This document shows positions 1-8,737 of a stretch of DNA of 64,000 nt, piece by piece (within the stretch, counting starts at the first letter, position 1; each line of letters starts with the position of its first letter). Source of the stretch: Salinithrix halophila. GTDB taxonomy: Bacteria; Bacillota; Bacilli; Thermoactinomycetales; DSM-45169. The notes beneath the pieces were generated by a model. That model did no database searches and was not told the origin of the DNA. It worked only from the letters and a program-made list of their open reading frames with translations. The DNA is taken from NCBI RefSeq assembly GCF_042650125.1, contig NZ_JBHSAP010000018.1, forward strand, positions 496,001 through 560,000, read 5' to 3'. The translations under genes were made by a program, and so were the position numbers.

Positions 1-30
1 CCGGCGCAATCGGTCGGTTTGCACATCCAT
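1..30 (-). CDS. Possible first codons of a leftward gene cut by the window edge
   Basis: On the minus strand an ATG at 28-30 opens a frame of ten codons with no stop before the left edge. A purine-rich GGAAGG-like stretch lies about 11 nt upstream. That is all that can be seen, so neither product nor reality can be judged. If real, the gene would be divergent from the MFS transporter, sharing the 31-167 spacer. Confidence 0.25.
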   Translation of the reverse strand, partial: MDVQTDRLRR

Positions 31-167
31 ATTGATCCCGTCCTTCCCGTGGGTTTGTCGTTAGTTTCACCCGTTATCCGCCATGAAATACCTCGATGCC
101 TTCGCCATATATAAACGGATCTTGGGTAACCTAACCGATGAACAAGAAGGAGTCGAGGTGAAACCAT

Positions 168-1445
168 TTGGGTTCTAAACAGAAGGACGATAAAACTGGA
201 ACAGGAACCATCCTGATCCTAAGCTGTGTTCCTTTAATCATGGTATTGGGCAACTCCATGCTGATTCCAGTTTTACCCACGATCCGTTCCGCCCTGGATA
301 TTTCCCAATTCCAGGTCAGCTTGTTAATCACCCTTTTTTCCGTACCCGCCGGTATAATCATTCCTTTGGCAGGCATTCTGTCCGATCGGTTTGGCCGGAG
401 AATCGTCATTGCCCCGGCCCTGCTTTTGTATGGGGCTGGAGGGCTTTTAACCGGATTTGCCTCTGTATGGGGCGGGGGACTCTACGGCTTGATGTTAACC
501 GGGCGCATTCTCCAGGGCATCGGAGCTGCTGGCACCGCTCCCATCGCTATGGCCCTGGTAAGTGACCTATATCAGAAAGGAGAACGTAGTAGGGCACTTG
601 GAATTATCGAAGCTGCCAATGGCATGGGGAAGGTTCTCAGCCCAATCCTGGGCTCTCTAATTGCTCTGATCACTTGGTACGCCCTCTTTTTTATCTTTCC
701 TATCCTTTGTGTTCCCATCGCTTTGGCCATTTGGTTTGTCATCAAAGAAAAAAAGAACCGAGACCCTCTGCCCTTGTCTCAATACCGGGATCATCTTATC
801 CGTACCTGGAAACGCCAGGGAACCTGGCTACTGGTCGCTTTTTTGGCCGGATCAGTCACCCTTTTCATCTTGTTCGGGGTTCTCTTTTACCTGTCTGATT
901 TTCTGGAAAGACGCTATGGTCTAGATGGGGTGCCAAAGGGACTGGTTTTAGCGATTCCTTTATTGGCGATGAGCAGTATCTCTTACTACGCTGGAAGTCA
1001 TATTCGGCAAAAAACCCGCCTGATGAAACGATTGATCGTGATCGGGCTGTTCACGGTCGCCCTTGGAATGGGGATTGTCCCCTTTGTTTCAAATACTTAT
1101 ATATTGCTTACCGTTTTAGTTGGGATTGGTGCAGGTAGCGGCCTTGTCCTCCCCTGTCTCAACACCTTAATTACTTCTGCCGTGGGTACGAAAGAACGTG
1201 GAATTATCACATCCTTTTATGGAAGCGTCCGCTTCCTTGGTGTAGCTATGGGCCCGCCATTGTTTGGGGCCTTGGCCAATGTTAAAATGTGGCTGTTTCT
1301 CGGCAATGCCCTACTGGCAGCCGGGGTTGCTGTTTTAACTCTTTTGTTTATGAAACAGCCAGAAGGGCTTCGAGGGAAAGATGGACAAACCCGTTATTAC
1401 ATGCGAGGCAACCGCCTCCGTCGACCGGATCCCACCCCGTCATGA
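168..1445 (+). CDS. MFS family exporter, 12-TM type
   Basis: A 425-residue, very hydrophobic protein with major facilitator features. The motif A loop LSDRFGRR lies between TM2 and TM3 (near residue 85), and a glycine-rich antiporter-like segment GSGLVLPCLNTL lies near residue 325. Its length fits 12-TM drug/metabolite antiporters. The start is TTG at 168, chosen because GAGGTG sits 7 nt upstream; a stronger AAGGAG lies slightly further out. The substrate cannot be read from sequence. The next operon makes sulfolactate, so anion export is conceivable, but a terminator at the stop codon separates the two and a generic multidrug exporter is equally possible. Confidence 0.85.
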   Translation: MGSKQKDDKTGTGTILILSCVPLIMVLGNSMLIPVLPTIRSALDISQFQVSLLITLFSVPAGIIIPLAGILSDRFGRRIVIAPALLLYGAGGLLTGFASVWGGGLYGLMLTGRILQGIGAAGTAPIAMALVSDLYQKGERSRALGIIEAANGMGKVLSPILGSLIALITWYALFFIFPILCVPIALAIWFVIKEKKNRDPLPLSQYRDHLIRTWKRQGTWLLVAFLAGSVTLFILFGVLFYLSDFLERRYGLDGVPKGLVLAIPLLAMSSISYYAGSHIRQKTRLMKRLIVIGLFTVALGMGIVPFVSNTYILLTVLVGIGAGSGLVLPCLNTLITSAVGTKERGIITSFYGSVRFLGVAMGPPLFGALANVKMWLFLGNALLAAGVAVLTLLFMKQPEGLRGKDGQTRYYMRGNRLRRPDPTPS

Positions 1446-1458
1446 GGCGGGGTCTTTT
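1434..1458 (+). terminator. Intrinsic terminator of the MFS gene
   Basis: ACCCCG and CGGGGT form a stem around a 7-nt loop, followed by TTTTT. The TGA stop of the MFS gene lies in the loop. Confidence 0.7.
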
Positions 1459-1477
1459 TGATTGTATGAAGTTCGGG

Positions 1478-1506
1478 CACCTAGACACCCCATGCGGCAT
1501 ACCCTA
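1478..1506 (+). promoter_or_regulatory. Sigma-K-like promoter of comAB
   Basis: CATACCCTA at 1498-1506 matches the sigma-K -10 pattern CATAnnnTA exactly. CACC at 1478-1481 supplies the -35 AC core after a 16-nt spacer. The start site would be near 1512, about 30 nt before comA. No comparable sigma-A promoter is visible. Mother-cell expression fits the known sulfolactate content of Bacillus spores, but the sigma-K consensus is short, so the call rests on position and biology together. Confidence 0.5.
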
Positions 1507-1542
1507 TGAGCGAATGACCCGACCGAAAGCGAGGAGAGCCAC

Positions 1543-2361
1543 ATGGACCCCTTTGCCGAAACAACATGGGGCAGTCGCCTCATGGACCCTTCGCTCTCAC
1601 GGAAAGCCAAACCCCGGACCGCCGGTCTGACAATGATCATTGACAAGGGGCTCGGACTGTCTGCCTTCCGAGACCTTTTAGAACTCGCTGGTGATTACAT
1701 CGACTACATCAAACTCGGTTTCGGGACAGCCAGCATTACTCCCCTGCCCGTGCTGCGGGAAAAGCTGCGTCTGGCTAAACAATACGGTGTTTATTTATAT
1801 CCGGGGGGTACCTTTTTTGAAGTGGCCTGTGCCCAAAGGGAAATAACCGGCTATTTTCAAACCCTATCGGAAATTGGTTTCGATTGGGTAGAGATCTCCG
1901 ACGGTTCACTGGAATTATCCGCCACCGAGCGTTCCCATGCTATTGAGATGGCTCGCTCCTTTTCTTTCCAAGTCATTACAGAGATCGGAAAAAAAGAAAA
2001 AGGGTCTGTCACTCCGATTGATTTGCTGGCGGAAACATTCCGGCAGGATCGCGCATGTGGCGCATCCTTTGTCATCATTGAAGGACGGGAATCAGGCCGT
2101 AGCATCGGAATTTTCAATGCGTCCGGGGAGATCGATACCAACTATGTGCATGATATCTGTAGTCGAGTGGAGCCGGAACGAATTTGGTGGGAATGCCCAC
2201 AGAGCGGTCAACAAGTCACCATTCTTCAATTGCTAGGAGCAGAAGCCAACTTGGGAAATATCCCTGTGACAGAAGTTCTTTCCGTTGAATCTCTTCGCCG
2301 TGGGCTACGCTCCGACACGTTTTTCACTTTTGGATCCACCACGCAGGAAGGGCCTGTCTAA
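1543..2361 (+). CDS. comA: Phosphosulfolactate synthase (ComA family)
   Basis: 272 residues, a TIM-barrel enzyme adding sulfite to phosphoenolpyruvate to give (2R)-phosphosulfolactate, the first step to 3-sulfolactate (or to coenzyme M in methanogens). Family hallmarks include the early segment around DYIDYIKLGFGTAS (near residue 50), the EISDGSLELS strand-loop (near 115) and the C-terminal TDTFFTFG-like end. GAGGAG lies 6 nt before the ATG. The stop overlaps the comB start (TAATG), indicating translational coupling. The family name comA is unrelated to the B. subtilis competence regulator; the B. subtilis counterpart is YitD. Sulfolactate is an abundant metabolite of Bacillus spores, so a sporulation role is likely. 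Confidence 0.9.
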   Translation: MDPFAETTWGSRLMDPSLSRKAKPRTAGLTMIIDKGLGLSAFRDLLELAGDYIDYIKLGFGTASITPLPVLREKLRLAKQYGVYLYPGGTFFEVACAQREITGYFQTLSEIGFDWVEISDGSLELSATERSHAIEMARSFSFQVITEIGKKEKGSVTPIDLLAETFRQDRACGASFVIIEGRESGRSIGIFNASGEIDTNYVHDICSRVEPERIWWECPQSGQQVTILQLLGAEANLGNIPVTEVLSVESLRRGLRSDTFFTFGSTTQEGPV

Positions 2362-3065
2362 TGATCACCTCTGTACTCCCCAGTGTGGACGAACTTCACA
2401 GCGATACCCTCACCAACAGAACCGTCGTCGTGATCGACGCTTTTCGAGCCTCTAGTTGCATCGTCACCGCGCTCCTTCACGGAGCATCCTGGGTGCGTCC
2501 GGCGGAAACCGTCTCAGAAGCCCGTGAACAGTCAGGTGATGGCATTCTCACTGGGGGAGAACGATTCAGCAAGCCATTGGAAGGATTTGATCTAGGTAAT
2601 TCCCCCGCGGATTATGCCTCCCCTGCCATTCGTAACAAAGGAATTGTCATGACGACCACCAACGGCACCCGTGCTCTTATGAAGGCTTCCAAAGCGTCCG
2701 ATATCTTAATCGGATGTTTTTTGAACGCCTCTGCTTGCGCTCGAGTTGTTCAATCACTGCATCGGGATGTGGTTTTCCTTTGTGCTGGGACCCGCGGGCA
2801 TTTCTCTTTAGAGGATGGGATCGCGGCCGGGTTGATCCTGCATCGATTGTCTGCCCTTGACCCCTCCTTGGGGGTGGACGACCTCGGGCGGGCTCTTTTA
2901 CACAGCTGGCTCTCCTGTCGAAGCCATCTCTGGGAAACCCTTTCTCAAAGCCAATCCGGCCAACGTTTAATCGGACGTGGACATAAGCAGGATGTTATGG
3001 ATTGTTTACAGGTAGACAGCTGTAATGCCGTCCCCCGCTGGAAGGAAGGGTACCTCACCCTCTAA
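2361..3065 (+). CDS. comB: 2-phosphosulfolactate phosphatase
   Basis: 234 residues of the COG2045/ComB family, the Mg-dependent phosphatase releasing 3-sulfolactate from phosphosulfolactate. Conserved blocks are VVVIDAFRASS near residue 22, the GGERFSKPLEGFDLGNSP loop near 70, TTNGTRAL near 100 and CAGTRGHFSLEDGIAAG near 145. The ATG overlaps the comA stop by one base and no separate ribosome site is needed. Length matches the family (about 230-240). With comA it completes the two-step route from phosphoenolpyruvate and sulfite to sulfolactate. Downstream 3066-3140 holds no gene. Confidence 0.9.
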   Translation: MITSVLPSVDELHSDTLTNRTVVVIDAFRASSCIVTALLHGASWVRPAETVSEAREQSGDGILTGGERFSKPLEGFDLGNSPADYASPAIRNKGIVMTTTNGTRALMKASKASDILIGCFLNASACARVVQSLHRDVVFLCAGTRGHFSLEDGIAAGLILHRLSALDPSLGVDDLGRALLHSWLSCRSHLWETLSQSQSGQRLIGRGHKQDVMDCLQVDSCNAVPRWKEGYLTL

Positions 3066-3140
3066 AACCAGGACTGGACGACTATTTTTTCCTGTCCCGT
3101 CATACAGTGAAAGTAAACTGATGTGGACAAGGGGATGGAC

Positions 3141-3596
3141 ATGAGACCTGACCTCCTGCTCGTGCTGTTGATCGTTATCGGGCTGGTTGGCCGTTCACCG
3201 ATCATCGCCACCGCCGCCAGTCTCCTCTTAATTTTAAAACTGACCCACCTGGAGCGGTTTTTTCCGGCGGTAGAACGCCGGGGATTGGAAGTCGGGCTCT
3301 TATTCCTGACCATCGCCGTCCTTGTTCCCTTTGCCTCGGGCCGTATCTCACTGAAAGAAGTATGGTCCGTCTTCACCTCTGTTCCGGGGATTCTGGCCCT
3401 TACCGGTGGAGCGTTGGCTACCTATATGAACGGCAAGGGATTGGATCTTCTCAAAGTGGATCCCCAGATGATCATCGGCTTAGTGATCGGTTCTATTTTC
3501 GGCATCATCTTTTTACGAGGAATTCCCGTCGGTCCGTTAATGGCGGCAGGCATTACAGCATTCCTCCTAAAAATGATCGGTTGGATTTGGCCATAA
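3141..3596 (+). CDS. DUF441 membrane protein (YtwI family)
   Basis: About 151 residues with four hydrophobic segments, matching the DUF441/COG2707 inner-membrane family (B. subtilis YtwI); function unknown. Recognisable parts are the N-terminal [17 protein letters not shown] helix, the [16 protein letters not shown] loop and the C-terminal [16 protein letters not shown] segment. I place the start at ATG 3141 because AAGGGG lies 6 nt upstream; an in-frame GTG at 3123 has no ribosome site. It ends immediately before a perfect bidirectional terminator shared with efp. Confidence 0.8.
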   Translation: MRPDLLLVLLIVIGLVGRSPIIATAASLLLILKLTHLERFFPAVERRGLEVGLLFLTIAVLVPFASGRISLKEVWSVFTSVPGILALTGGALATYMNGKGLDLLKVDPQMIIGLVIGSIFGIIFLRGIPVGPLMAAGITAFLLKMIGWIWP

Positions 3597-3628
3597 AAAA
3601 GACTGCCAGCGAGTTCTGGCAGTCTTTT
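3597..3628. terminator. Bidirectional terminator between DUF441 gene and efp
   Basis: A perfect 13-bp stem, AAAAGACTGCCAG pairing with CTGGCAGTCTTTT around a 6-nt loop, with T runs on both strands. It lies between convergent genes. Confidence 0.9.
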
Positions 3629-3633
3629 CTCCG

Positions 3634-4191
3634 TTATGCCCGGGAAACGTATTCTTCTTTACGGGTATCAATGATCAGGCGATCTCCCTGATTGATGAAG
3701 AGGGGAACTTGTACCACCAAGCCCGTTTCCAGTTTGGCCGGTTTCGTTCCGCCCGTCGCTGTATCGCCGCGGATCCCCGGATCGGTCTCCACCACTTCCA
3801 GCTCCACCGTGTTGGGAAGATCAACACCTAGTGTCTCCCCTTGATATAGGACCAAGTTGACATTCATGTTCTCTTTGAGGAACTTTAGTTCTCGCTCCAG
3901 CTTGTCCCCAGGAATATTAATTTGGTCATAGGTCTCGTTATCCATGAAAGTATACTCGCCGCCACTTTCATAGAGAAATTGCGTCTGGCGGGTTTCCACA
4001 TGGGCTCGGCCCATCTTTTCACCGGCGCGAAAGGTGCGTTCGGCAATGTTCCCGTTACGCAGGTTACGAAGCTTGGATCGAACAAAAGCCGCTCCTTTTC
4101 CCGGCTTCACATGTTGAAATTCGATAACTTGCCACACATCCCCGTCCAATTCAATGGTTAGACCTGTCCGAAATTCATTGGTAGAAACCAT
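3634..4191 (-). CDS. efp: Elongation factor P
   Basis: 185 residues, the translation factor that relieves ribosome stalling at polyproline. The KOW-like domain I (1-65) carries [10 protein letters not shown] with Lys32, the loop-tip residue that B. subtilis modifies with 5-aminopentanol; two OB domains follow (66-185), ending in a conserved [16 protein letters not shown] segment. I start at ATG 4191, giving the usual [11 protein letters not shown]-terminus with a G-rich ribosome site; a longer frame reading from 4218 is not needed. It is the last gene of aroQ-papP-efp, 23 nt after papP, in the same order as B. subtilis yqhS-yqhT-efp. Confidence 0.97.
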   Translation of the reverse strand: MVSTNEFRTGLTIELDGDVWQVIEFQHVKPGKGAAFVRSKLRNLRNGNIAERTFRAGEKMGRAHVETRQTQFLYESGGEYTFMDNETYDQINIPGDKLERELKFLKENMNVNLVLYQGETLGVDLPNTVELEVVETDPGIRGDTATGGTKPAKLETGLVVQVPLFINQGDRLIIDTRKEEYVSRA

Positions 4192-4214
4192 GGGTATCCC
4201 CCCGATCAGTGTTA

Positions 4215-5285
4215 TCAATCAATGATGATCAACTCTTTTGGACTAGAGGTAAAAACTTCATGCCCTTCTTTCGTCACCAACACATCGTCCTCGATCCGTA
4301 CCCCGCCTGTTTCCGGTAGATAGATCCCCGGTTCCACCGTTACGACCATTCCGGGTTCAAGAGGCGTGTCGCTCCGATGAGATAGGCTCGGAAGTTCATG
4401 AACTTCCATCCCCAAACCGTGACCAGTGGTATGACCAAAGTACTCCCCATACCCCTGTTCCTCGATAACATCCCGCGCCGCTGCGTCCCCTTCTTTTCCG
4501 GTGATCCCCGGGCGGAGAGCATCGACGGCTTTTTTCTGAGCTGTAAGAACGATATCGTAAATTTCCTTCTGTTTCGGCTCGAGTTTACCCAAGGCAACCG
4601 TCCGTGTCATATCTGAACAATATCCCTTGTATAGAGCACCAAAATCCAGCGTTACCAGATCTCCTTTTTCCAATACCCGGTCACTGGCAACCCCGTGAGG
4701 CAAAGCAGAACGGGGCCCGGAAGCTACGATCGTGGCGAATGAGGAGGAAGTGGCTCCCATTTCCCTCATTAGGAACTCCAGCTTGAGGTCGATTTCCTTT
4801 TCAGTCCGTCCAGGACGAATCTCTTTCAGGACCGCCTCAAAGGCACGGTCGGCGATCGCCGCCGCTTCCCGCATGAGAACGAGCTCCTCCTCCTCTTTGA
4901 TTTCCCTCAGTTTTTCGACGATGCCGCTTTTTGCAACCGGACGGATCCCATCCAGTGCTTCCTCCAGTTTTTTAAACTGGCGAAAAGTGAGATCATCCTG
5001 TTCAAAAGCGACCTCTTTCACACCGGCTTTGCCCATCAATTCTTTCACATCTTTAAAGGGATTCCCCGCATGTCTGACAAAGGTGAAACCCGGAGCCTGT
5101 TCCTTCACTTGGAGGTCGTACCGAAAATCAGAGATGAGATATTGTTGATCTCCCGTGATCAACACCCATCCCGCCGACCCGGTAAAGCCTGTGAGGTAGC
5201 GACGGTTGATCGGGTTGGAAATGAGTAAAGCCTCCAGATTTTCCTCAGTCATCCTTTTACGCAACCTGGAAAGTCGTTTTTCCAT
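4215..5285 (-). CDS. papP: Xaa-Pro dipeptidase, M24 family (YqhT/PapP-like)
   Basis: 356 residues with an N-terminal creatinase-like domain (about 1-125) and a C-terminal pita-bread metallopeptidase domain. The expected metal ligands are present: Asp in VTLDFGALY and SDMTRTV, His in [11 protein letters not shown], Glu in VTVEPGIY and GGVRIEDD. It releases N-terminal residues preceding proline from short peptides. The start is ATG 5285 with GAGGGGG upstream; that ribosome site overlaps the aroQ stop, so the two genes are probably translationally coupled. Length and neighbours match B. subtilis YqhT (353 residues). Confidence 0.93.
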   Translation of the reverse strand: MEKRLSRLRKRMTEENLEALLISNPINRRYLTGFTGSAGWVLITGDQQYLISDFRYDLQVKEQAPGFTFVRHAGNPFKDVKELMGKAGVKEVAFEQDDLTFRQFKKLEEALDGIRPVAKSGIVEKLREIKEEEELVLMREAAAIADRAFEAVLKEIRPGRTEKEIDLKLEFLMREMGATSSSFATIVASGPRSALPHGVASDRVLEKGDLVTLDFGALYKGYCSDMTRTVALGKLEPKQKEIYDIVLTAQKKAVDALRPGITGKEGDAAARDVIEEQGYGEYFGHTTGHGLGMEVHELPSLSHRSDTPLEPGMVVTVEPGIYLPETGGVRIEDDVLVTKEGHEVFTSSPKELIIID

Positions 5286-5296
5286 ACTTTTCCCCC

Positions 5297-5740
5297 TCAA
5301 TCGAAAACATGGAGCGTCTTCACTACAGCTGTCAGGGCAAGTTCGTAACCAAACGTTCCGAAACCGACAATCTGGCCGTGAGTAACAGGAGCAGTAACGG
5401 AACGTTCCCGAAAGGATTCCCGCTGATGAATATTCGAGATATGTACTTCAATCGCGGGGACAGCAATCGACGCTAAAGCATCACGAAGAGCGTAACTATA
5501 ATGAGTCAGCGCCCCTGGGTTAATAAGAATGGCGTCGACAGTCCCTTCAGCACTATGGATTCGATCAATGAGGTGCCCCTCATGGTTGGACTGGTAGGTT
5601 TCTACGGTCAGACCCATTTCCGTCCCCATCTTTATCAGGCGGTTATTCACTTGATCCAAGGTTTCGTGCCCGTATACATCAGGCTCCCGTTTCCCCAACA
5701 TGTTTAAATTGGGGCCGTGTAATACCAGAACCTTCGGCAA
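5297..5740 (-). CDS. aroQ: Type II 3-dehydroquinate dehydratase
   Basis: 147 residues, converting 3-dehydroquinate to 3-dehydroshikimate in the shikimate pathway. Type II signatures are visible: LHGPNLNMLGKREPDVYG at the N-terminus with the catalytic Tyr, SNHEGHLIDRIH, NPGALTHYSYALRDAL, and EVHISNIHQRESFRERS with the catalytic His. I choose the TTG at 5740 because GGGGGTGA sits 5 nt upstream and the product then begins at the family's usual position; the upstream ATG at 5758 directly abuts its only purine tract. First gene of the aroQ-papP-efp operon. Confidence 0.93.
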   Translation of the reverse strand: MPKVLVLHGPNLNMLGKREPDVYGHETLDQVNNRLIKMGTEMGLTVETYQSNHEGHLIDRIHSAEGTVDAILINPGALTHYSYALRDALASIAVPAIEVHISNIHQRESFRERSVTAPVTHGQIVGFGTFGYELALTAVVKTLHVFD

Positions 5741-5767
5741 GGCTTCACCCCCGTTCATCCCTTCGTC

Positions 5768-5796
5768 ATTGTATCACCAAAAAGCGGTTGCCGGAA
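5768..5796 (-). promoter_or_regulatory. Probable promoter of aroQ-papP-efp
   Basis: On the minus strand TGATACAAT gives an extended -10 (TACAAT at 5768-5773). A poor -35, TTCCGG, lies 17 nt upstream. The start site would fall about 20 nt before the aroQ TTG. Confidence 0.4.
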
Positions 5797-6018
5797 GACC
5801 GCCAATCCCCTTTTGAGCATACGACTCCCGTGTCAGACACATCCTAATATGGGCCTCAAGAAGCTGGTTACTCCCGTCCGACAAATAGTAAAAATGTGGA
5901 TTTCAAATCGATCTGTGTTATCGAATCCTTTATCGATATGATACAATAAGCGTACCACATCCTAACAAATCCTATGAACAAGCATCCTTGACATTTACTG
6001 AGGTGGTGGAAAGAGTCA

Positions 6019-6966
6019 GTGGCAGAGAAACCGATTGCCTACGGCGGCCAAGCAGTCGTCGAAGGAGTGATGTTTGGCGGGCAGCGGGCCCAGGTGACCG
6101 CTGTCAGGCGTAAAAACGGCGAGATCGAAACCTTTGAGGTTACACGGACTCCTACAACAGGAGGGCTGGATTTTCTGAAAAAACTCCCCGTCTTCCGGGG
6201 GATTTTCGCCCTGGTAACCGCTAGCGCTTCCGGTGCCACGCACCTCCAGTTTGCAACCGAACGCTACGACCTGGAACCAGGGGAAGAGCCGTCGGAATCC
6301 CTTACAAAATTGCAGATGATCATCGGGGTTACCGCTGTCGGTGTCCTATCCTTGATCTTCGGAAAAGCCGTTTTCACCGCCCTTCCCGCTTTCCTCGCTA
6401 GTCTCCTGTTCGACGGGATTATCAGCAACCTGATCATCCAAAACTTGCTGGAAGGAGCGATCAAGACCTTCCTTCTGCTCGGATATCTCTTGGCAATTGC
6501 CCAGACCCCCGTAGTAAAACGATTGTTCCAATACCACGGAGCCGAACACAAAGTGATTAACGCGTATGAATCCGGGGTAGAATTAACAGTAGAAAACGTT
6601 CAAAAACAATCGACCCTTCATTACCGATGCGGTAGCAGTTTCATTATTTTGACCATCATTACAGGTGTGATTCTTTACTCTTTCTTTAGTTACGACAATG
6701 TATGGGACCGCATCACCACCCGCTTGATTCTTCTCCCGGTAGTCATTGGTCTCTCCTATGAACTTTTGCGTATGACCAATGCTATCCGGGACATCCCGGT
6801 ACTCACTTATCTGGGTTATCCGGGGCTTTGGCTACAAAAATTGACCACACGCCAACCCCTGGATGAGCAAGTGGAAGTGGCCATCACCGCTTTTAACCGC
6901 ATGCACGAACTGGACGAAAGAGCGACGGAACCTGTAGATGGTTCTTCCCTGGCCCACTCCGGCTGA
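6019..6966 (+). CDS. yqhQ: DUF1385 membrane protein (YqhQ)
   Basis: 315 residues of the DUF1385/COG3872 family, a polytopic membrane protein of unknown function. Family marks are GGQAVVEGVMFGG at the N-terminus, the metal-binding-like YHGAEHKVINAYE in the middle (near 173), and HYRCGSSF (near 200). About four to five hydrophobic segments lie between residues 60 and 270. The start is GTG 6019 behind a GAGGTGG tract. Position beside aroQ-papP-efp and a yqhP-like gene copies the B. subtilis yqh region. A TACAAT at 5942 with weak -35 could be its promoter. Confidence 0.88.
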   Translation: MAEKPIAYGGQAVVEGVMFGGQRAQVTAVRRKNGEIETFEVTRTPTTGGLDFLKKLPVFRGIFALVTASASGATHLQFATERYDLEPGEEPSESLTKLQMIIGVTAVGVLSLIFGKAVFTALPAFLASLLFDGIISNLIIQNLLEGAIKTFLLLGYLLAIAQTPVVKRLFQYHGAEHKVINAYESGVELTVENVQKQSTLHYRCGSSFIILTIITGVILYSFFSYDNVWDRITTRLILLPVVIGLSYELLRMTNAIRDIPVLTYLGYPGLWLQKLTTRQPLDEQVEVAITAFNRMHELDERATEPVDGSSLAHSG

Positions 6967-7004
6967 CCCGTTGGTGGGACGACGATGAAACGAGGGAGAA
7001 TGCC

Positions 7005-7346
7005 ATGTTGAGTCCAAAACAAAAAATCTGGCGAATGGTTTTATTGACGCTCCTTGCGATCGGCCTGGTTCAGATGCTCGTGAACCGACCCTTCATGGTC
7101 ATCGGAATTCTCGCCATCATCGGTGCCGTCACTTATCTCTACAAGTATCCGCCACGTTGGCTCATTCGGCTTAGTTACCCTCGAAATAGCGGTCATCCCC
7201 GGCTCGGGGAAAAGAAAAACAAAGCCAGCGGCACCCCCTCTAAACAAAAGAAAAAATACAATAAAAAACAACGGGCTTTTCGGGTAATCGATGGAAATAA
7301 AAAAACGCCCGGCAGCGATCCACCCCAAAACACAAAAACCCAGTGA
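7005..7346 (+). CDS. Small basic membrane protein, YqhP-like (SA1362 family)
   Basis: 113 residues. Two closely spaced hydrophobic helices occupy about residues 11-48, then a strongly basic, low-complexity tail rich in Lys/Arg runs to the end. This shape and its place directly after yqhQ match the YqhP/SA1362 group of unknown function; I infer the family from context and layout rather than from a motif. The ATG has CGAGGGAG 6 nt upstream and follows yqhQ by 38 nt, so they are probably cotranscribed. The stop codon lies in the loop of the shared terminator. Confidence 0.65.
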   Translation: MLSPKQKIWRMVLLTLLAIGLVQMLVNRPFMVIGILAIIGAVTYLYKYPPRWLIRLSYPRNSGHPRLGEKKNKASGTPSKQKKKYNKKQRAFRVIDGNKKTPGSDPPQNTKTQ

Positions 7347-7364
7347 AAAAACTGGGTTTTTTTT
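7334..7364. terminator. Bidirectional terminator
   Basis: AAAACCCAG pairs with CTGGGTTTT around an 8-nt loop, with a T8 run on the plus strand and A-rich sequence on the other side. It serves the yqhP-like gene and the convergent gene ending at 7363. Confidence 0.8.
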
Positions 7365-7743
7365 ATGGGCCTTCCTCCTCCTGGATAAAGAGCTCCCCTG
7401 TGGAAGCATCCAACACCTGAGGGAGCTGCCCCTTTACTTGTAGAACCAGATACGGGTAGGTTAGTACCTGAGGATACATCCCTCCCTCCGGAGGGCTGAC
7501 TTCTCTGACAAGAACCTTGGGCCGCGGCTCTCTTTCAACCCTCTCCAAGACCAATCGGTAGCCTTGATTCGGCTTCATTCCCGATGAAATGAGCAGGTAA
7601 TGAACTCCCCCATACTTTTTGCTATAGATACCCCTATCCCTCTTCGCCGCGGCCAACCACTCCCGAACCGAACCATGCAGCCTTTTTTCTTTTCTTAGGG
7701 ACACCGTCCGGCATAAAAAGCCGTCATTCCCTTCAGCCAACAC
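7363..7743 (-). CDS. PrcB-type domain protein
   Basis: 126 residues. The C-terminal half (about 45-115) resembles the PrcB C-terminal domain: GGVHYLLISSGMKPNQGY, then VLVREVSPPEGGMYPQVLTYPYLVLQV, the usual 'tGGY...v.etSPgpg...tqalthPY' pattern. Treponemal PrcB is a lipoprotein chaperone of the dentilisin protease complex; here no signal peptide or membrane segment is seen, so the protein looks cytoplasmic and its role is unknown. TTG 7743 is used because GAGGAGGGGG precedes it. It starts 10 nt after the patatin stop, so the two are likely cotranscribed. Confidence 0.65.
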   Translation of the reverse strand: MLAEGNDGFLCRTVSLRKEKRLHGSVREWLAAAKRDRGIYSKKYGGVHYLLISSGMKPNQGYRLVLERVEREPRPKVLVREVSPPEGGMYPQVLTYPYLVLQVKGQLPQVLDASTGELFIQEEEGP

Positions 7744-7753
7744 TTCCCCCTCC

Positions 7754-8737
7754 TCAACTCGGTTTGGTGTTATTCCTTCGGAAACTGACTCTCTTTAAAT
7801 CGGTGCAACCCCGATAAGTGAGATACTGACGGAAGTTCCAGTTGTTAAAAAACTCGCGTGCTGCCTTCACCCCCGCTTGAAAGAGGGATTCTCTCCTGGC
7901 CGTACTCAGGTCAAATTCCGTCATTTTCACCTCCATACTGGGGACTTGGATCGTCCGTACTCGATCCTGTTCTTTGATGTGACGGTTATCGTGGGCGTCC
8001 AACATCGTGATGAACATAGCCCGAATCAAAGAGATCGGCCCCCCGATCTCCCGGGGATCTCCGGCGGCATCTGATAAAAAACGAAAACCAAAGGTAGGCC
8101 AGCGGGGATTCTCTTGGTCAAACAGCCAGACTGGAAAATTGCTTAGTACACCGCCGTCCACAACATAGCTCGGCTTCTTCGAGGTGCGGTGCGGAACTTT
8201 AACTGGATCAAAGAACAGCGGGATTGAACAGCTCATCCGTACTGCTCTTGCTACTGTCAGGCGGTTTGCGGGTAAACCGTATTCCTCCAGATCCTTCGGT
8301 AACACCAAGAGGCGACCCCGACTGATGTCTGAAGCGATGATGGACAGTTCCTTGTCCTTCAAGTCTGTGAAACTGTACACACCCTTTTTCGCCAGCAGTT
8401 CTCCCACCCATTGCTCCAAAGGCTTCCCAGAATAAAGCCCCTTTTTTAACAAAAGCCTGGCACTGGACCCGGCATAAGGACCCATCACGGGAATTCGATG
8501 GTACCAAGAGATCGGCGTAAATAGGGTGAAATCATGATGGGCTAACAAATCGTATAGTTCATGGGCCCGATATCCTGCAGCCAATAGAGAAGCGATAATC
8601 GAACCCGCTGATGTCCCTGCCAGCCGTTTCCACTCATACCCCTTTTCCTCCGCCACACTCAATGCTCCAATCAAACCAAAAGCTTTGATGCCTCCTCCTT
8701 CTAATACCGCATCCGCTCGAATTTCTCTCACCTCCAT
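7754..8737 (-). CDS. yqhO: Patatin-like phospholipase (YqhO family)
   Basis: 327 residues with the patatin catalytic layout: oxyanion hole GGGIKAFG (14-21), nucleophile elbow GTSAG (Ser43) and the DGG dyad Asp in VVDGGVLSNFP. It should hydrolyse acyl esters of lipids and is predicted cytoplasmic or peripheral. Adjacent mntR matches B. subtilis yqhO. The start is uncertain: ATG 8737 has only a G-run 4 nt upstream, whereas a perfect GGAGGTGA inside the reading frame precedes an ATT at 8720-8722, the point where homologues normally begin (see findings). Confidence 0.88.
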   Translation of the reverse strand: MEVREIRADAVLEGGGIKAFGLIGALSVAEEKGYEWKRLAGTSAGSIIASLLAAGYRAHELYDLLAHHDFTLFTPISWYHRIPVMGPYAGSSARLLLKKGLYSGKPLEQWVGELLAKKGVYSFTDLKDKELSIIASDISRGRLLVLPKDLEEYGLPANRLTVARAVRMSCSIPLFFDPVKVPHRTSKKPSYVVDGGVLSNFPVWLFDQENPRWPTFGFRFLSDAAGDPREIGGPISLIRAMFITMLDAHDNRHIKEQDRVRTIQVPSMEVKMTEFDLSTARRESLFQAGVKAAREFFNNWNFRQYLTYRGCTDLKRVSFRRNNTKPS

